A stretch of 7,164 nt of DNA from positions 1 to 7,164 of the forward strand of contig DOKQ01000050.1 of assembly GCA_003510215.1 (NCBI GenBank), in the 5' to 3' direction. Shown in pieces: positions 1 through 6,736 of the stretch. Made by a program: the position numbers and the translations under genes. The stretch comes from Erysipelotrichaceae bacterium (GTDB lineage: Bacteria > Bacillota_I > Bacilli_A > Erysipelotrichales > Erysipelotrichaceae). Below the pieces are notes generated by a model. The model saw only the letters and a program-made list of their open reading frames with translations, did no database searches and had not been told where the DNA came from. Numbering within the stretch: the first letter of the stretch is position 1; every line of letters begins with the position of its first letter.

Positions 1-10
1 CCCTTCCTTT
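1..10 (-). promoter_or_regulatory. Ribosome binding site of the next gene, beyond the left edge
   Basis: Directly after the ymdB stop codon, reading leftwards on the minus strand, the last 13 bases include AAAGGAAGGG, a strong Shine-Dalgarno match. Its start codon would lie just outside the window. This indicates a further gene in the same direction, closely packed behind ymdB and probably cotranscribed with rny and ymdB. Its identity cannot be seen; in B. subtilis the gene after ymdB is spoVS, but the neighbourhood differs between lineages. Confidence 0.55.
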
Positions 11-13
11 GAT

Positions 14-781
14 TTATGGACGAATCTGAACTCGTTCGATGGATGTGGATCGTTTCGAAATTTCGTCAATCTCGATGATCACCGCGCAAAGCATCGAATC
101 GGTATCTGCCACGGTATATCGCGTATGTTTATTGTGAACCAGACGATCAAGTACCTCTTGGACATCCCGTCCAATCACACTGTCAAAGGGACCACTCATA
201 CCCACATCCGTAATAAAGGCACAACCGTCGATGATCCGCTCATCCGCTGTCTGCACATGGGTATGCGTTCCACAGACTGCGATCAGATGATCTTTAAAAT
301 AGTAGGCAAAGGCAATCTTTTCACTGGTTGCCTCTCCATGCAGATCCACAAAATACAAGTCCGCATCCACTTCCTCAAGAATGTCCTCCATGACATCAAA
401 TGGATTTTCATCCACGTAATCCATGAAGACTTGAGTTAATATATTCGAAATCGCTAATCGAAGTCCCTTGATCTCCACCACTCGGGTGGAAAGACTCCTG
501 CGTGCCCCTTCCATATTGGCAGGAAACACCAGAGGTATGGACGAATCGATTTCCAGAACATCTTTCTTTGAATATGCATGATTACCGAGTGTAATCATCT
601 CAATCCCAACTGCAAGCAGTTCATTGGCAATCTTCGGTGTGATTCCCTTCCCATGAGCTGCGTTTTCGCCATTGGCGATGACAAAGTCTATTTGTTGATT
701 CACGATAAGCTCAGGCAGATAGCGCTTGACAACCGCCCGGCCACTTGCTCCAACAATATCCCCAACAAATAACAGTCTCAT
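14..781 (-). CDS. ymdB: YmdB-family metallophosphoesterase (TIGR00282), 255 aa
   Basis: This is a calcineurin-like dinuclear-metal phosphoesterase. In B. subtilis YmdB hydrolyses cyclic nucleotides and affects biofilm and motility fate; that role is family knowledge and not shown here. The metal ligands are all visible: D8 in the N-terminal GDIVG, E39 and N40 in NGEN, N67 and H68 in GNH, H148 in DLHGE, and H173 and H175 in GTHTH. The length is close to the usual 260 or so. After GNH the family normally has a Trp and an acidic residue, while here it reads AYSKK, a mild deviation. The start ATG shares its A with the rny stop codon (TAATG), and there is no clear Shine-Dalgarno just upstream, so translation is probably coupled to rny. 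The protein is cytoplasmic, with no signal or membrane segment. Confidence 0.95.
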   Translation of the reverse strand: MRLLFVGDIVGASGRAVVKRYLPELIVNQQIDFVIANGENAAHGKGITPKIANELLAVGIEMITLGNHAYSKKDVLEIDSSIPLVFPANMEGARRSLSTRVVEIKGLRLAISNILTQVFMDYVDENPFDVMEDILEEVDADLYFVDLHGEATSEKIAFAYYFKDHLIAVCGTHTHVQTADERIIDGCAFITDVGMSGPFDSVIGRDVQEVLDRLVHNKHTRYTVADTDSMLCAVIIEIDEISKRSTSIERVQIRP

Positions 782-2334
782 TATTTTGCGAGTTCGGAAG
801 CCCGGACTTCGCGAATAACAGTCACTTTGATTTGACCAGGATAGGTAAGCTCAGCTTCAATTTTCTCACGGATTTCACGTGCCACACGGTGGCAACCAAG
901 ATCATCCAGTTTATCCGGAACAACCATCACGCGAATTTCACGTCCTGCCTGAATCGCATAGGTTTTGTCAACTCCTTCAAATGAGTTGGCAATTTTTTCC
1001 AATTGCTCCAAGCGCTTAATGTAATTTTCAAATGATTCAAAACGAGCTCCTGGACGAGCTGCACTCAACGTGTCAGCTGCTGCGACCAGCGTTGAAATAA
1101 TACTGGTAGATTCAACTTCACCATGATGGGATTCAATCGCATTAATAACCACAGGATGCTCACCATGCTTTTTGGCAATTCGAACACCCAGTTCAATATG
1201 TGAACCTTCCATTTCGAAATCCAATGATTTTCCAATATCATGCAGTAAACCTGCCCGTTTGGCAAGTGCCTGATTCAATCCAAGTTCCGCTGCCATCATA
1301 CCTGTTAGATGCGCCACTTCCATACTGTGCTGCAATGCATTCTGACCATAACTGTAACGATATCTCATCCGACCAATCAGACTGACAATTTCTTTATCAA
1401 CCTTGTGAATGCCAAGTTTGAAAATCGCCTGTTCTCCTGTTTTATGAATGGTTTCGTTAAGTTCACTGCGTACTTTGTTTACAACTTCTTCAATACGACC
1501 CGGCTGAATACGCCCATCCTTGAGTAAATGCTCAAGCGCTAGACGTGCTACTTCACGACGAATCGGATCAAAGCATGATACCGTAATTGCTTCAGGTGTA
1601 TCATCAATAATCAGATCAACACCGGTTGCCTGTTCAATCGCTCGAATGTTACGACCCTCACGACCGATAATACGGCCTTTCATTTCTTCTGAAGGTAAAC
1701 TTACAACTGAAACTGTGCGTTCCGTTGCTTCTTCCTGTGCATAGCGCTGAATCGCCAAGCCAATGATGTTACGAGCCACATCCGCAGCTTTCGACCTTGC
1801 CTGCTCTTCTTGCTCCTTAATATACAATGTGATTTCATTCTGAATTCGTTTTTCAACGACTTCCATTAATTCTTTTTTAGCTTCGTTGGCACTCATCTGG
1901 GCCACGCGTTCTAATTCATGTAACTGACCGTCGATTTTTGCCTGTAATTCCGCTTCCATCTTTTCCAGTACACTGTATTTTTCGCTAATTTTGTTGTTTT
2001 TTTCTTCGATTTGTTTTTCTTTACGGGTCAACGTTTCATCACGAAAATTCAAATTATCTTCACGACGTGATAATTTATTTTCAAGTTCACTGATTTCACT
2101 ACGTCGTTCTTTAATTTCCTTTTCAGCCGCAAGTTTCAATTCATAAGACTGAGTTTTGCCTTCTAAAACAGCTTGTCGAACCAGATTCTCGGATTTAAGG
2201 TTCGCCTCATCCATGAGTAGTTTTGCTTTTTGTTGATCTCTATTTAAACCTAACTTAGAAAGGAGTGTCATAATGACAATTCCTATTAAAACACCAATGC
2301 TACCAGATAAGATGGCCAATGTAGTATCATTCAT
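781..2334 (-). CDS. rny: Ribonuclease Y, membrane-anchored endoribonuclease, 517 aa
   Basis: RNase Y starts mRNA decay and processing in Bacillota by endonucleolytic cleavage at the membrane. The domains are in canonical order. One N-terminal transmembrane helix lies at about residues 6-27. A long charged coiled coil spans about 30-200. A KH RNA-binding domain lies at about 207-275 with its GREG loop at 224-227. An HD phosphohydrolase domain at about 330-425 carries H336, H365-D366 (in LLHDIGK) and D421 as metal ligands. A C-terminal region rich in Lys and Glu follows. The length equals the family norm of about 515-520. The start is supported by GAGGA about 6 bases upstream and by the transmembrane segment beginning right after it. 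The stop overlaps the ymdB start by one base. Its own sigma-A-like promoter lies upstream, separating it from chrA. Confidence 0.98.
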   Translation of the reverse strand: MNDTTLAILSGSIGVLIGIVIMTLLSKLGLNRDQQKAKLLMDEANLKSENLVRQAVLEGKTQSYELKLAAEKEIKERRSEISELENKLSRREDNLNFRDETLTRKEKQIEEKNNKISEKYSVLEKMEAELQAKIDGQLHELERVAQMSANEAKKELMEVVEKRIQNEITLYIKEQEEQARSKAADVARNIIGLAIQRYAQEEATERTVSVVSLPSEEMKGRIIGREGRNIRAIEQATGVDLIIDDTPEAITVSCFDPIRREVARLALEHLLKDGRIQPGRIEEVVNKVRSELNETIHKTGEQAIFKLGIHKVDKEIVSLIGRMRYRYSYGQNALQHSMEVAHLTGMMAAELGLNQALAKRAGLLHDIGKSLDFEMEGSHIELGVRIAKKHGEHPVVINAIESHHGEVESTSIISTLVAAADTLSAARPGARFESFENYIKRLEQLEKIANSFEGVDKTYAIQAGREIRVMVVPDKLDDLGCHRVAREIREKIEAELTYPGQIKVTVIREVRASELAK

Positions 2335-2375
2335 ACTATTCCTCGATCTTCTATTGAGTATATCTACTCCTTTAT

Positions 2376-2404
2376 ATTCTACATAATTTTCACATATTTC
2401 TCAA
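2376..2404 (-). promoter_or_regulatory. Sigma-A-type promoter of rny-ymdB
   Basis: On the minus strand a -35 hexamer TTGAGA (2399-2404) is followed by a 17-base spacer and a -10 hexamer TAGAAT (2376-2381). Each differs from the consensus at one position and the spacing is ideal. Transcription would begin near 2369, leaving a leader of about 35 bases with a small hairpin (GAGTA/TACTC, arms at 2356-2360 and 2365-2369) before the rny Shine-Dalgarno. The 8-base palindrome ACAATTGT lies just upstream of the -35 (2406-2413). Confidence 0.75.
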
Positions 2405-2433
2405 CACAATTGTCTTGAAACCCATAAAAAACT

Positions 2434-2448
2434 TGAAAATGATTATCA
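2434..2448. promoter_or_regulatory. Fur-family operator-like 15-bp inverted repeat
   Basis: The plus strand reads TGAAAATGATTATCA, which matches the 7-1-7 Fur consensus TGATAATNATTATCA at every defined position except the fourth. It lies between the chrA stop and the rny promoter, 29 bases upstream of the rny -35 and centred about 72 bases before the predicted start site. It matches Fur better than the PerR (TTATAATNATTATAA) or Zur versions. The region is AT-rich, so chance is possible, and the distance from the promoter is not typical of simple repression. Confidence 0.35.
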
Positions 2449-2453
2449 ATAGC

Positions 2454-3629
2454 CTAAAGGATCAATCCCAATGCAATCATAAACACAACGATCAATGGTG
2501 CTGGAACTTTCTTGCTGTACAATAAAGCAGTCGTTAATAACACAATCGAAACATTGGGAAGTGTTACACCATTTCGCTGTAGCAAAATGATAGCAGAAGC
2601 ACCAATCAAACCTGCTGCCACAGCAGTGATTCCCTTTAAGGCAACCTTAATCCCTTGAATTCTGCGAACTTCCTCCCAAATCGGATACACAAAGAAGATC
2701 AGAAGGACTCCAGGTAAAAAGATGGCAACACCACTGAGCAAAGCTGAAGCAACCTGAATAAGCGGTCCATAGGTTGATGCTGCGATACCACCCGCATAAG
2801 CAGAAAAACTGAACATCGGTCCTGGTAATCCCTGTACTAAACCAAATCCTGTTAGAAACTGCTGTGATGTCATTAGCTGATTGATTTCAACCAGCTCACC
2901 ATACATAAGTGGAACTACCACCTGGCCTCCACCGATGACAAGATAACCATATCGGTAAAATCGTTCAAACATGGCCAATAACGGAACCTCCGCAATGAAA
3001 GTAATAATCAGGGATGTCATAGCAAAAAAAGCAAACCATCCAAGATAGACCCATGGGGGTTTTACCGAAATCTTATAAAACAGATTCTTTTCTTTCGATA
3101 ACCATACCGAAACGAGCCCTCCAAAAAGAAGCACGGTTGGATAAATCCAGGGCGACTGAATCAGATAGGTCGTCAGTGCACCAAAAAGAAACAGAATCGC
3201 AGTCATCGAACTGGTGATGACTTTTGTGCCTAAGCGGTATGCCGCAAGGGCAATAAAGCCAACAGCCATCGGGCTGATAAAGCGCATGATGTCAGTGGTA
3301 AGATTTACTGAGTTAAAAAACTGCCACAAAAATGAAAGCAGTGTCATCACAAGAATCACCGGCAACGCCCAAACGATCAACGTCAAAAACGCGAGTAGTG
3401 GGCCACCAACTTTATATCCAATGGCCACAAGCGTCTGTGTACTGCTTGGGCCAGGAAGAATACCTGTGAGGGCAATGAGTTCAACCATCTCTTCCTCACT
3501 CAGATATTGCTTTTTAACCACCAGCTGATCAATGAACACGCCATAGTGTGCTTCCGGCCCACCATAAGCTCCCAACGAACAGATAAATGCATCTTTTAAA
3601 AATGTTTTCCATAAAACGTTAGATTTCAT
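2454..3629 (-). CDS. chrA: ChrA-family (CHR) transporter, long two-domain form, 391 aa
   Basis: This is an inner-membrane protein of the chromate ion transporter family, whose characterised members export chromate. Two homologous CHR halves are fused. The first (about residues 10-175) has LGAYGGPEAH at 19-28 and GILPGPSSTQ at 56-65. The second (about 195-391) has GGGQVVVP at 233-240 and GLPGPMFSF at 267-275. Many hydrophobic segments span the protein and there is no signal peptide. The length of about 390 fits the long-chain class; many Bacillus homologues are instead pairs of single-domain proteins. Purine-rich GGGAGAGGG precedes the ATG by about 7 bases. It lies between the recA terminator and the rny promoter, and has its own likely promoter. 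There is no neighbouring chromate reductase or chrB regulator, so the real substrate is unproven and could be another oxyanion. Confidence 0.9.
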   Translation of the reverse strand: MKSNVLWKTFLKDAFICSLGAYGGPEAHYGVFIDQLVVKKQYLSEEEMVELIALTGILPGPSSTQTLVAIGYKVGGPLLAFLTLIVWALPVILVMTLLSFLWQFFNSVNLTTDIMRFISPMAVGFIALAAYRLGTKVITSSMTAILFLFGALTTYLIQSPWIYPTVLLFGGLVSVWLSKEKNLFYKISVKPPWVYLGWFAFFAMTSLIITFIAEVPLLAMFERFYRYGYLVIGGGQVVVPLMYGELVEINQLMTSQQFLTGFGLVQGLPGPMFSFSAYAGGIAASTYGPLIQVASALLSGVAIFLPGVLLIFFVYPIWEEVRRIQGIKVALKGITAVAAGLIGASAIILLQRNGVTLPNVSIVLLTTALLYSKKVPAPLIVVFMIALGLIL

Positions 3630-3665
3630 CCTATTCCCTCTCCCTTATCTACAAATTCTGTCCCT

Positions 3666-3674
3666 ATTCTACCA
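3666..3674 (-). promoter_or_regulatory. Extended -10 promoter of chrA
   Basis: On the minus strand TGGTAGAAT gives an extended -10 element: TG, one base, then TAGAAT at 3666-3671. No good -35 hexamer is seen 17 bases upstream, because that position falls in the T-tract of the recA terminator. A start near 3659 would give a leader of about 30 bases. It explains how chrA can be expressed after the recA terminator. Confidence 0.45.
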
Positions 3675-3685
3675 AAGCTAAGACA

Positions 3686-3712
3686 AAGAAAAAAGGAGAT
3701 TACTCCCCTTTT
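3686..3712 (-). terminator. Intrinsic terminator at the end of recA
   Basis: The minus-strand RNA folds as AAAAGGGGAG, loop UAAU, CUCCUUUUUU. This is four G-C/A-U pairs next to the loop, then two G-U wobbles and a run of A-U pairs, followed by a U-tract continuing into UCUUUG. The recA stop codon UAA is in the loop and the last recA codons form the 5' arm. It would end the rodZ-pgsA-cinA-recA transcript before chrA. Confidence 0.75.
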
Positions 3713-4692
3713 GCAAATAACTTATCTTTAATCTGTGCTTTGATATTTTCCATCAGTTCAGGATTGCTCTTAAGGAAACCTCTCACAGCTTCTCTACCCT
3801 GACCAATTTTTTCTCCATTGTACGAAAACCAGGCTCCACTCTTACCGATGATATCAAACTGAACTCCCATATCGATGATTTCTCCCGTTAACGAGATCCC
3901 TTCACCATACATAATTTCAATTTGTGCGATTTTAAATGGTGGGGCTACCTTGTTCTTTACCACCTTCACATTTACCTTATTACCCATGATGTCGGTGCCA
4001 AGCTTGATGGCTTCACCTTTGCGGACATCCAAACGAATGGAAGAATAGAACTTCAATGCACGGCCACCTGGTGTTGTCTCCGGATTACCGAACATGATAC
4101 CTACTTTTTCTCGCAATTGGTTAATAAAAATAACGGTAGTATTAGACCGGTTCATCACACCTGAAAGCTTACGCATCGCTTTTGACATCAAACGTGCCTG
4201 TAAACCGACCTGAGAGTCACTCATTTCTCCATCAAGTTCTGCTTGCGGTACCAAAGCAGCCACGGAGTCAATAACAATCAGCTCAAATGCCTGACTTTTA
4301 ATGAGCAGTTCGGTAATTTCAAGTGCCTGCTCACCACTGTCGGGTTGAGAGAGAATCAACTCTTCAATATTGACACCCAATGCCTTGGCATACTGAGGAT
4401 CAATGGCGTTTTCAGCATCGATAAATGCGGCTTTCCCGCCACGCTTCTGCACTTCGGCAATGGCATGCAGAGCCAATGTGGTTTTCCCGCTTGACTCCGG
4501 CCCATAGATTTCAATAATGCGCCCTTTTGGATACCCTCCAACGCCCAAGGCAGCATCGATGGTAATCGAACCACTGCTGATGGCATCAATCTCTACGTTT
4601 GCCCGATCCCCCAGACGCATGATCGAACCTTTACCATATTGCTTTTCAATCTGTTTGAGAGCATCTTCCAATAATTGATCTTTTTTCTCCAT
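3700..4692 (-). CDS. recA: RecA recombinase, 330 aa
   Basis: RecA is the ATP-dependent DNA strand-exchange protein and the coprotease that triggers LexA cleavage. The Walker A motif GPESSGKT is at 64-71, the catalytic Glu is E94 in IDAEN, and Walker B is VIDSVAAL at 140-147. The L2 region around FGNPETTPGG (201-210) agrees with B. subtilis RecA. The usual His after the catalytic Glu (H97 in E. coli) is Asn here, and the usual L1 His (E. coli H163, in DSH) is Gln (DSQVGLQ). The C-terminus stops at FAKGE without the acidic tail seen in B. subtilis (348 aa) or E. coli. The start is supported by AGAGGA about 6 bases upstream. recA begins 16 bases after cinA and has an internal promoter within the cinA end as well as likely readthrough from rodZ. 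Confidence 0.98.
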   Translation of the reverse strand: MEKKDQLLEDALKQIEKQYGKGSIMRLGDRANVEIDAISSGSITIDAALGVGGYPKGRIIEIYGPESSGKTTLALHAIAEVQKRGGKAAFIDAENAIDPQYAKALGVNIEELILSQPDSGEQALEITELLIKSQAFELIVIDSVAALVPQAELDGEMSDSQVGLQARLMSKAMRKLSGVMNRSNTTVIFINQLREKVGIMFGNPETTPGGRALKFYSSIRLDVRKGEAIKLGTDIMGNKVNVKVVKNKVAPPFKIAQIEIMYGEGISLTGEIIDMGVQFDIIGKSGAWFSYNGEKIGQGREAVRGFLKSNPELMENIKAQIKDKLFAKGE

Positions 4693-4708
4693 AGAATTCC
4701 TCTTTCTA

Positions 4709-5170
4709 TTATTCGTGAATTATATCAAGCAGGATCTGAACTGCCTGTACACATGTTTGATGTTTGATTTCCAAACGACTTCCAACAAAATGAAAAGTAC
4801 GTTCAATCAGCTGATTTTTATAGACAACACTTATATAAACCTGACCCACAGGCTGATTTGACGATGCGGTTGGACCGGCATTCCCTACAATGGCAATAGC
4901 CACATCACTGCATAATTGTGTCATTGTCTTCATCGCAAGCATTGAAGCGGTTTTCTGACTCACAGTTCCATGTTGGTGAAGAAATTCATCATCGATTTCC
5001 AGCATCTTTTTTTTAGCATACTCACTGTATACGACGTATCCACCAAGGTACACGGATGAAACCGAAGGAACATCTGTTATCATGGATGCCAAATCACCAC
5101 CGGTCATACTTTCACAGGTAGCAAATGTCAGCTGATGAGCAAAACAAGAGTCAATAAAAGTTTGAATCAT
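4709..5170 (-). CDS. cinA: CinA C-terminal domain protein (PncC-like NMN amidohydrolase family), 153 aa
   Basis: The family hydrolyses nicotinamide mononucleotide to nicotinate mononucleotide and ammonia in pyridine nucleotide salvage. Only this domain is present; full-length CinA (about 415 aa in B. subtilis) has an added N-terminal MoCF-like domain. ESMTGG at 20-25 replaces ESCTGG. S38, Y48 and K53 align with the catalytic Ser, Tyr and Lys known in PncC. GNAGP at 96-100 replaces the usual GIAGP, with a shortened following loop before PVG at 107-109. An upstream in-frame ATG (5248) exists, but the start at 5170 is preferred: its ATG overlaps the pgsA stop (ATGA), GGAG lies 5 bases upstream (5176-5179), and homology begins there. 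The gene keeps the conserved position before recA. The altered motifs leave activity uncertain. Confidence 0.88.
   Translation of the reverse strand: MIQTFIDSCFAHQLTFATCESMTGGDLASMITDVPSVSSVYLGGYVVYSEYAKKKMLEIDDEFLHQHGTVSQKTASMLAMKTMTQLCSDVAIAIVGNAGPTASSNQPVGQVYISVVYKNQLIERTFHFVGSRLEIKHQTCVQAVQILLDIIHE
4719..4747 (-). promoter_or_regulatory. Extended -10 promoter of recA inside cinA
   Basis: On the minus strand TGATATAAT contains a perfect TATAAT (4719-4724) with the extended TG motif. The -35 position at 17-base spacing reads CAGGCA (4742-4747), only three of six consensus bases, as is common with extended -10 promoters. The start would be near 4712, about 20 bases before the recA ATG. This gives recA its own transcription independent of the upstream operon. 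Confidence 0.6.
4746..4759. promoter_or_regulatory. Degenerate LexA (SOS) box-like sequence at the recA promoter
   Basis: The minus strand reads CAAACATGTGTACA, which agrees with the Bacillota LexA box CGAACRNRYGTTYG at 11 of 14 positions. It touches the weak -35 of the recA promoter, where an SOS operator would be expected. Both half-sites are imperfect (AAAC and GTAC in place of GAAC and GTTC) and the bases also code for CinA residues, so this is a weak call. Confidence 0.22.
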
Positions 5171-5760
5171 TTTGACTCCAGAAGAACATCCTTCGCCTGC
5201 TGGAAATAAAAATAACCACTTAGCAAAGAAACACTCACCGAAAACCAAAGCAACAAATCTGCTACAGGTAAGCTCATCAGTTCAAACGGTAAATTGTTTA
5301 AAAGAATCACGATAATGGTGAGCATCTGTGCCACTGTCTTCACCTTACCTAAATACCCGGCTGCCATCACTTTTCCTTTACCTGAAGTAATCATTCGTAT
5401 CATATCGACAATGACATCACGCCATAACATTAACAGCACCGCAACGACAGGAACAATTCCCTGATAAACAAACAGGATAAACATGGTATTGACAAGCATC
5501 TTATCCGCAATCGGATCGATAAACTTTCCAAAGGTCGTAATCAGTTTATATTTTCGGGCAATGTAGCCATCGAGAAAATCAGTGAATGATGCAATCGCAA
5601 ATAAAATAAGTAGAATGATATTCAAAAGTGAGATGGATACAAAATCAAAGGTATACACCGGAATCTGAAGTTGAAACTGAGCATATGGAAAAATTGCGAC
5701 AAGCACAATCACCGGAACCAGAATCATACGGAACAAAGATAATCGGTTAGGTAAATTCAT
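5167..5760 (-). CDS. pgsA: CDP-diacylglycerol-glycerol-3-phosphate 3-phosphatidyltransferase, 197 aa
   Basis: PgsA is a membrane enzyme that joins CDP-diacylglycerol to glycerol-3-phosphate to form phosphatidylglycerol phosphate, the committed step to phosphatidylglycerol and cardiolipin. The CDP-alcohol phosphotransferase signature is complete: D61, D64-G65, A68-R69, G78, D82 and D86. It opens with NLPNRLSLFR, typical of the family, and has several hydrophobic segments (about 10-24, 42-60, 88-112, 142-156 and 160-182). The length is normal. The start has a strong Shine-Dalgarno AAAGGAG 7 bases upstream, and its ATG overlaps the rodZ-like stop (ATGA). The stop overlaps the cinA start in the same way, so the three genes are translationally coupled. 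Confidence 0.96.
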   Translation of the reverse strand: MNLPNRLSLFRMILVPVIVLVAIFPYAQFQLQIPVYTFDFVSISLLNIILLILFAIASFTDFLDGYIARKYKLITTFGKFIDPIADKMLVNTMFILFVYQGIVPVVAVLLMLWRDVIVDMIRMITSGKGKVMAAGYLGKVKTVAQMLTIIVILLNNLPFELMSLPVADLLLWFSVSVSLLSGYFYFQQAKDVLLESK

Positions 5761-6677
5761 TGTGGATCTCCTTTGAAACGGAATGTCACCCGCACTCCGC
5801 TGGTTGCATTGGTTGAATAACTATCAAGCACAACGGCTTGATCATTGAGAAAAATTTCGTTTCCTCCCATAAATCCGAAGTGAATGAGCACCTCAAGTCC
5901 ATCGGTTGCAATGGTACGAATTTCCATGCTTTCATCCGTCTTATAGATTCGAGACTGCGGATTGTTCGTGGCAATATCATCGAAATAGACTTTAATCCAC
6001 GTATCGGAGGCAAACTTGACATGGATGGTTACCTCTTCATTCTCACTAAAATCCACCACATCAATGATGGGTCGACCCAGCAATGAGGATGAATCCAACG
6101 CAAACGATACAGATGATACCACCGGATCAGGTGTGTTTGGTTCTGTAGGTTCCTTCACTTCATCGTTGGGATTGGTTGGCAAACCAATAATCGGATCTTG
6201 ATTTGTTGGTTGATTTCCCTGTTGAATCATGGGAAGAACAAAGGCAAAGAACACGAAAATCAGGCTGATAACAAGAATAATAATGATCGCAATCAGTGAA
6301 AGAAACGAGTAATCGATTCTTCGCTTCCCTACAGGTTTCAATGATTTTTTTCCTATAGATGAACTGGAGACTTTGCGGTGGATATTGGATTCCATCTGTT
6401 CACGTTGCGCAACCACTTTCATCTGCTGAGTTTTGTGATAATCATCGATGGATTCATTGACCTGTTGGCGAATCTCATCATAATCAAGGTAAAGTGCCTG
6501 AGCATAAAAGCGAGTAATATATGGTACATAAGATAAGTCGTCATGAAAAAAAGAAGTGTCTCCTTCTTCCAACGCCTGTATCTGTTGGATTGACAATTTG
6601 GTTTTTCGGCTCATTTCTTCAAGTGAAAAACCGAGCTGTTCACGTTGATCTTTTAGCTTTGAGCCTACGAATTCCAT
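5757..6677 (-). CDS. rodZ: RodZ/YmfM-like membrane protein with helix-turn-helix and DUF4115-type domain, 306 aa
   Basis: RodZ couples the MreB cytoskeleton to the wall-synthesis machinery and supports rod shape; the role here is inferred from architecture and position. The cytoplasmic N-terminus (about residues 4-70) is a RodZ-type helix-turn-helix starting GSKLKDQREQLGFSLEEMS. A basic linker leads to one transmembrane helix at about 124-148, then an outer linker rich in Pro, Asn and Thr (about 151-186), and a beta-rich C-terminal domain (about 187-303) with DTWIKVYFDD, as in DUF4115. This matches YmfM, which precedes pgsA in B. subtilis. AGGTGG lies 7 bases before the ATG. It is the first gene of the operon, with its own promoter. 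mreB is not in the window. Confidence 0.88.
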   Translation of the reverse strand: MEFVGSKLKDQREQLGFSLEEMSRKTKLSIQQIQALEEGDTSFFHDDLSYVPYITRFYAQALYLDYDEIRQQVNESIDDYHKTQQMKVVAQREQMESNIHRKVSSSSIGKKSLKPVGKRRIDYSFLSLIAIIIILVISLIFVFFAFVLPMIQQGNQPTNQDPIIGLPTNPNDEVKEPTEPNTPDPVVSSVSFALDSSSLLGRPIIDVVDFSENEEVTIHVKFASDTWIKVYFDDIATNNPQSRIYKTDESMEIRTIATDGLEVLIHFGFMGGNEIFLNDQAVVLDSYSTNATSGVRVTFRFKGDPQ

Positions 6678-6707
6678 GATAAAACCACCTGCCTTTACAT
6701 CAATACG

Positions 6708-6736
6708 ATTCTATCATGATTAGTAAGTAATGTAAA
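6708..6736 (-). promoter_or_regulatory. Sigma-A-type promoter of the rodZ-pgsA-cinA(-recA) operon
   Basis: On the minus strand a -35 TTTACA (6731-6736, five of six consensus bases) is followed by a 17-base spacer and TAGAAT (6708-6713), with an extended TG motif (TGATAGAAT). The start would be near 6701, with a leader of about 24 bases. The -35 lies inside the T-tract of the rnpB terminator, so the two signals are fused back to front. The spacer also contains the 8-base palindrome ATCATGAT. Confidence 0.78.

Noticed and set aside
1065..1744. Several 60-75 codon frames on both strands inside rny
   Set aside because: They are shadows of the RNase Y frame, which has complete domains and a clear start; none has its own ribosome binding site or recognisable domain.
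2356..2369. Leader hairpin GAGTA/TACTC as a riboswitch or attenuator
   Set aside because: The stem is five base pairs and the leader only about 35 bases, too short for any known riboswitch class.
2414..2453. Possible terminator after chrA
   Set aside because: Only a 4-bp stem (TTGA/TCAA) before a short T-run is seen, too weak to call. chrA transcripts may run into rny.
5171..5248. N-terminal extension of the cinA-like gene to an upstream ATG
   Set aside because: The extra 26 residues are the pgsA 3' end read in another frame. Family homology starts at residue 1 of the 5170 start, which has GGAG and an ATGA overlap.
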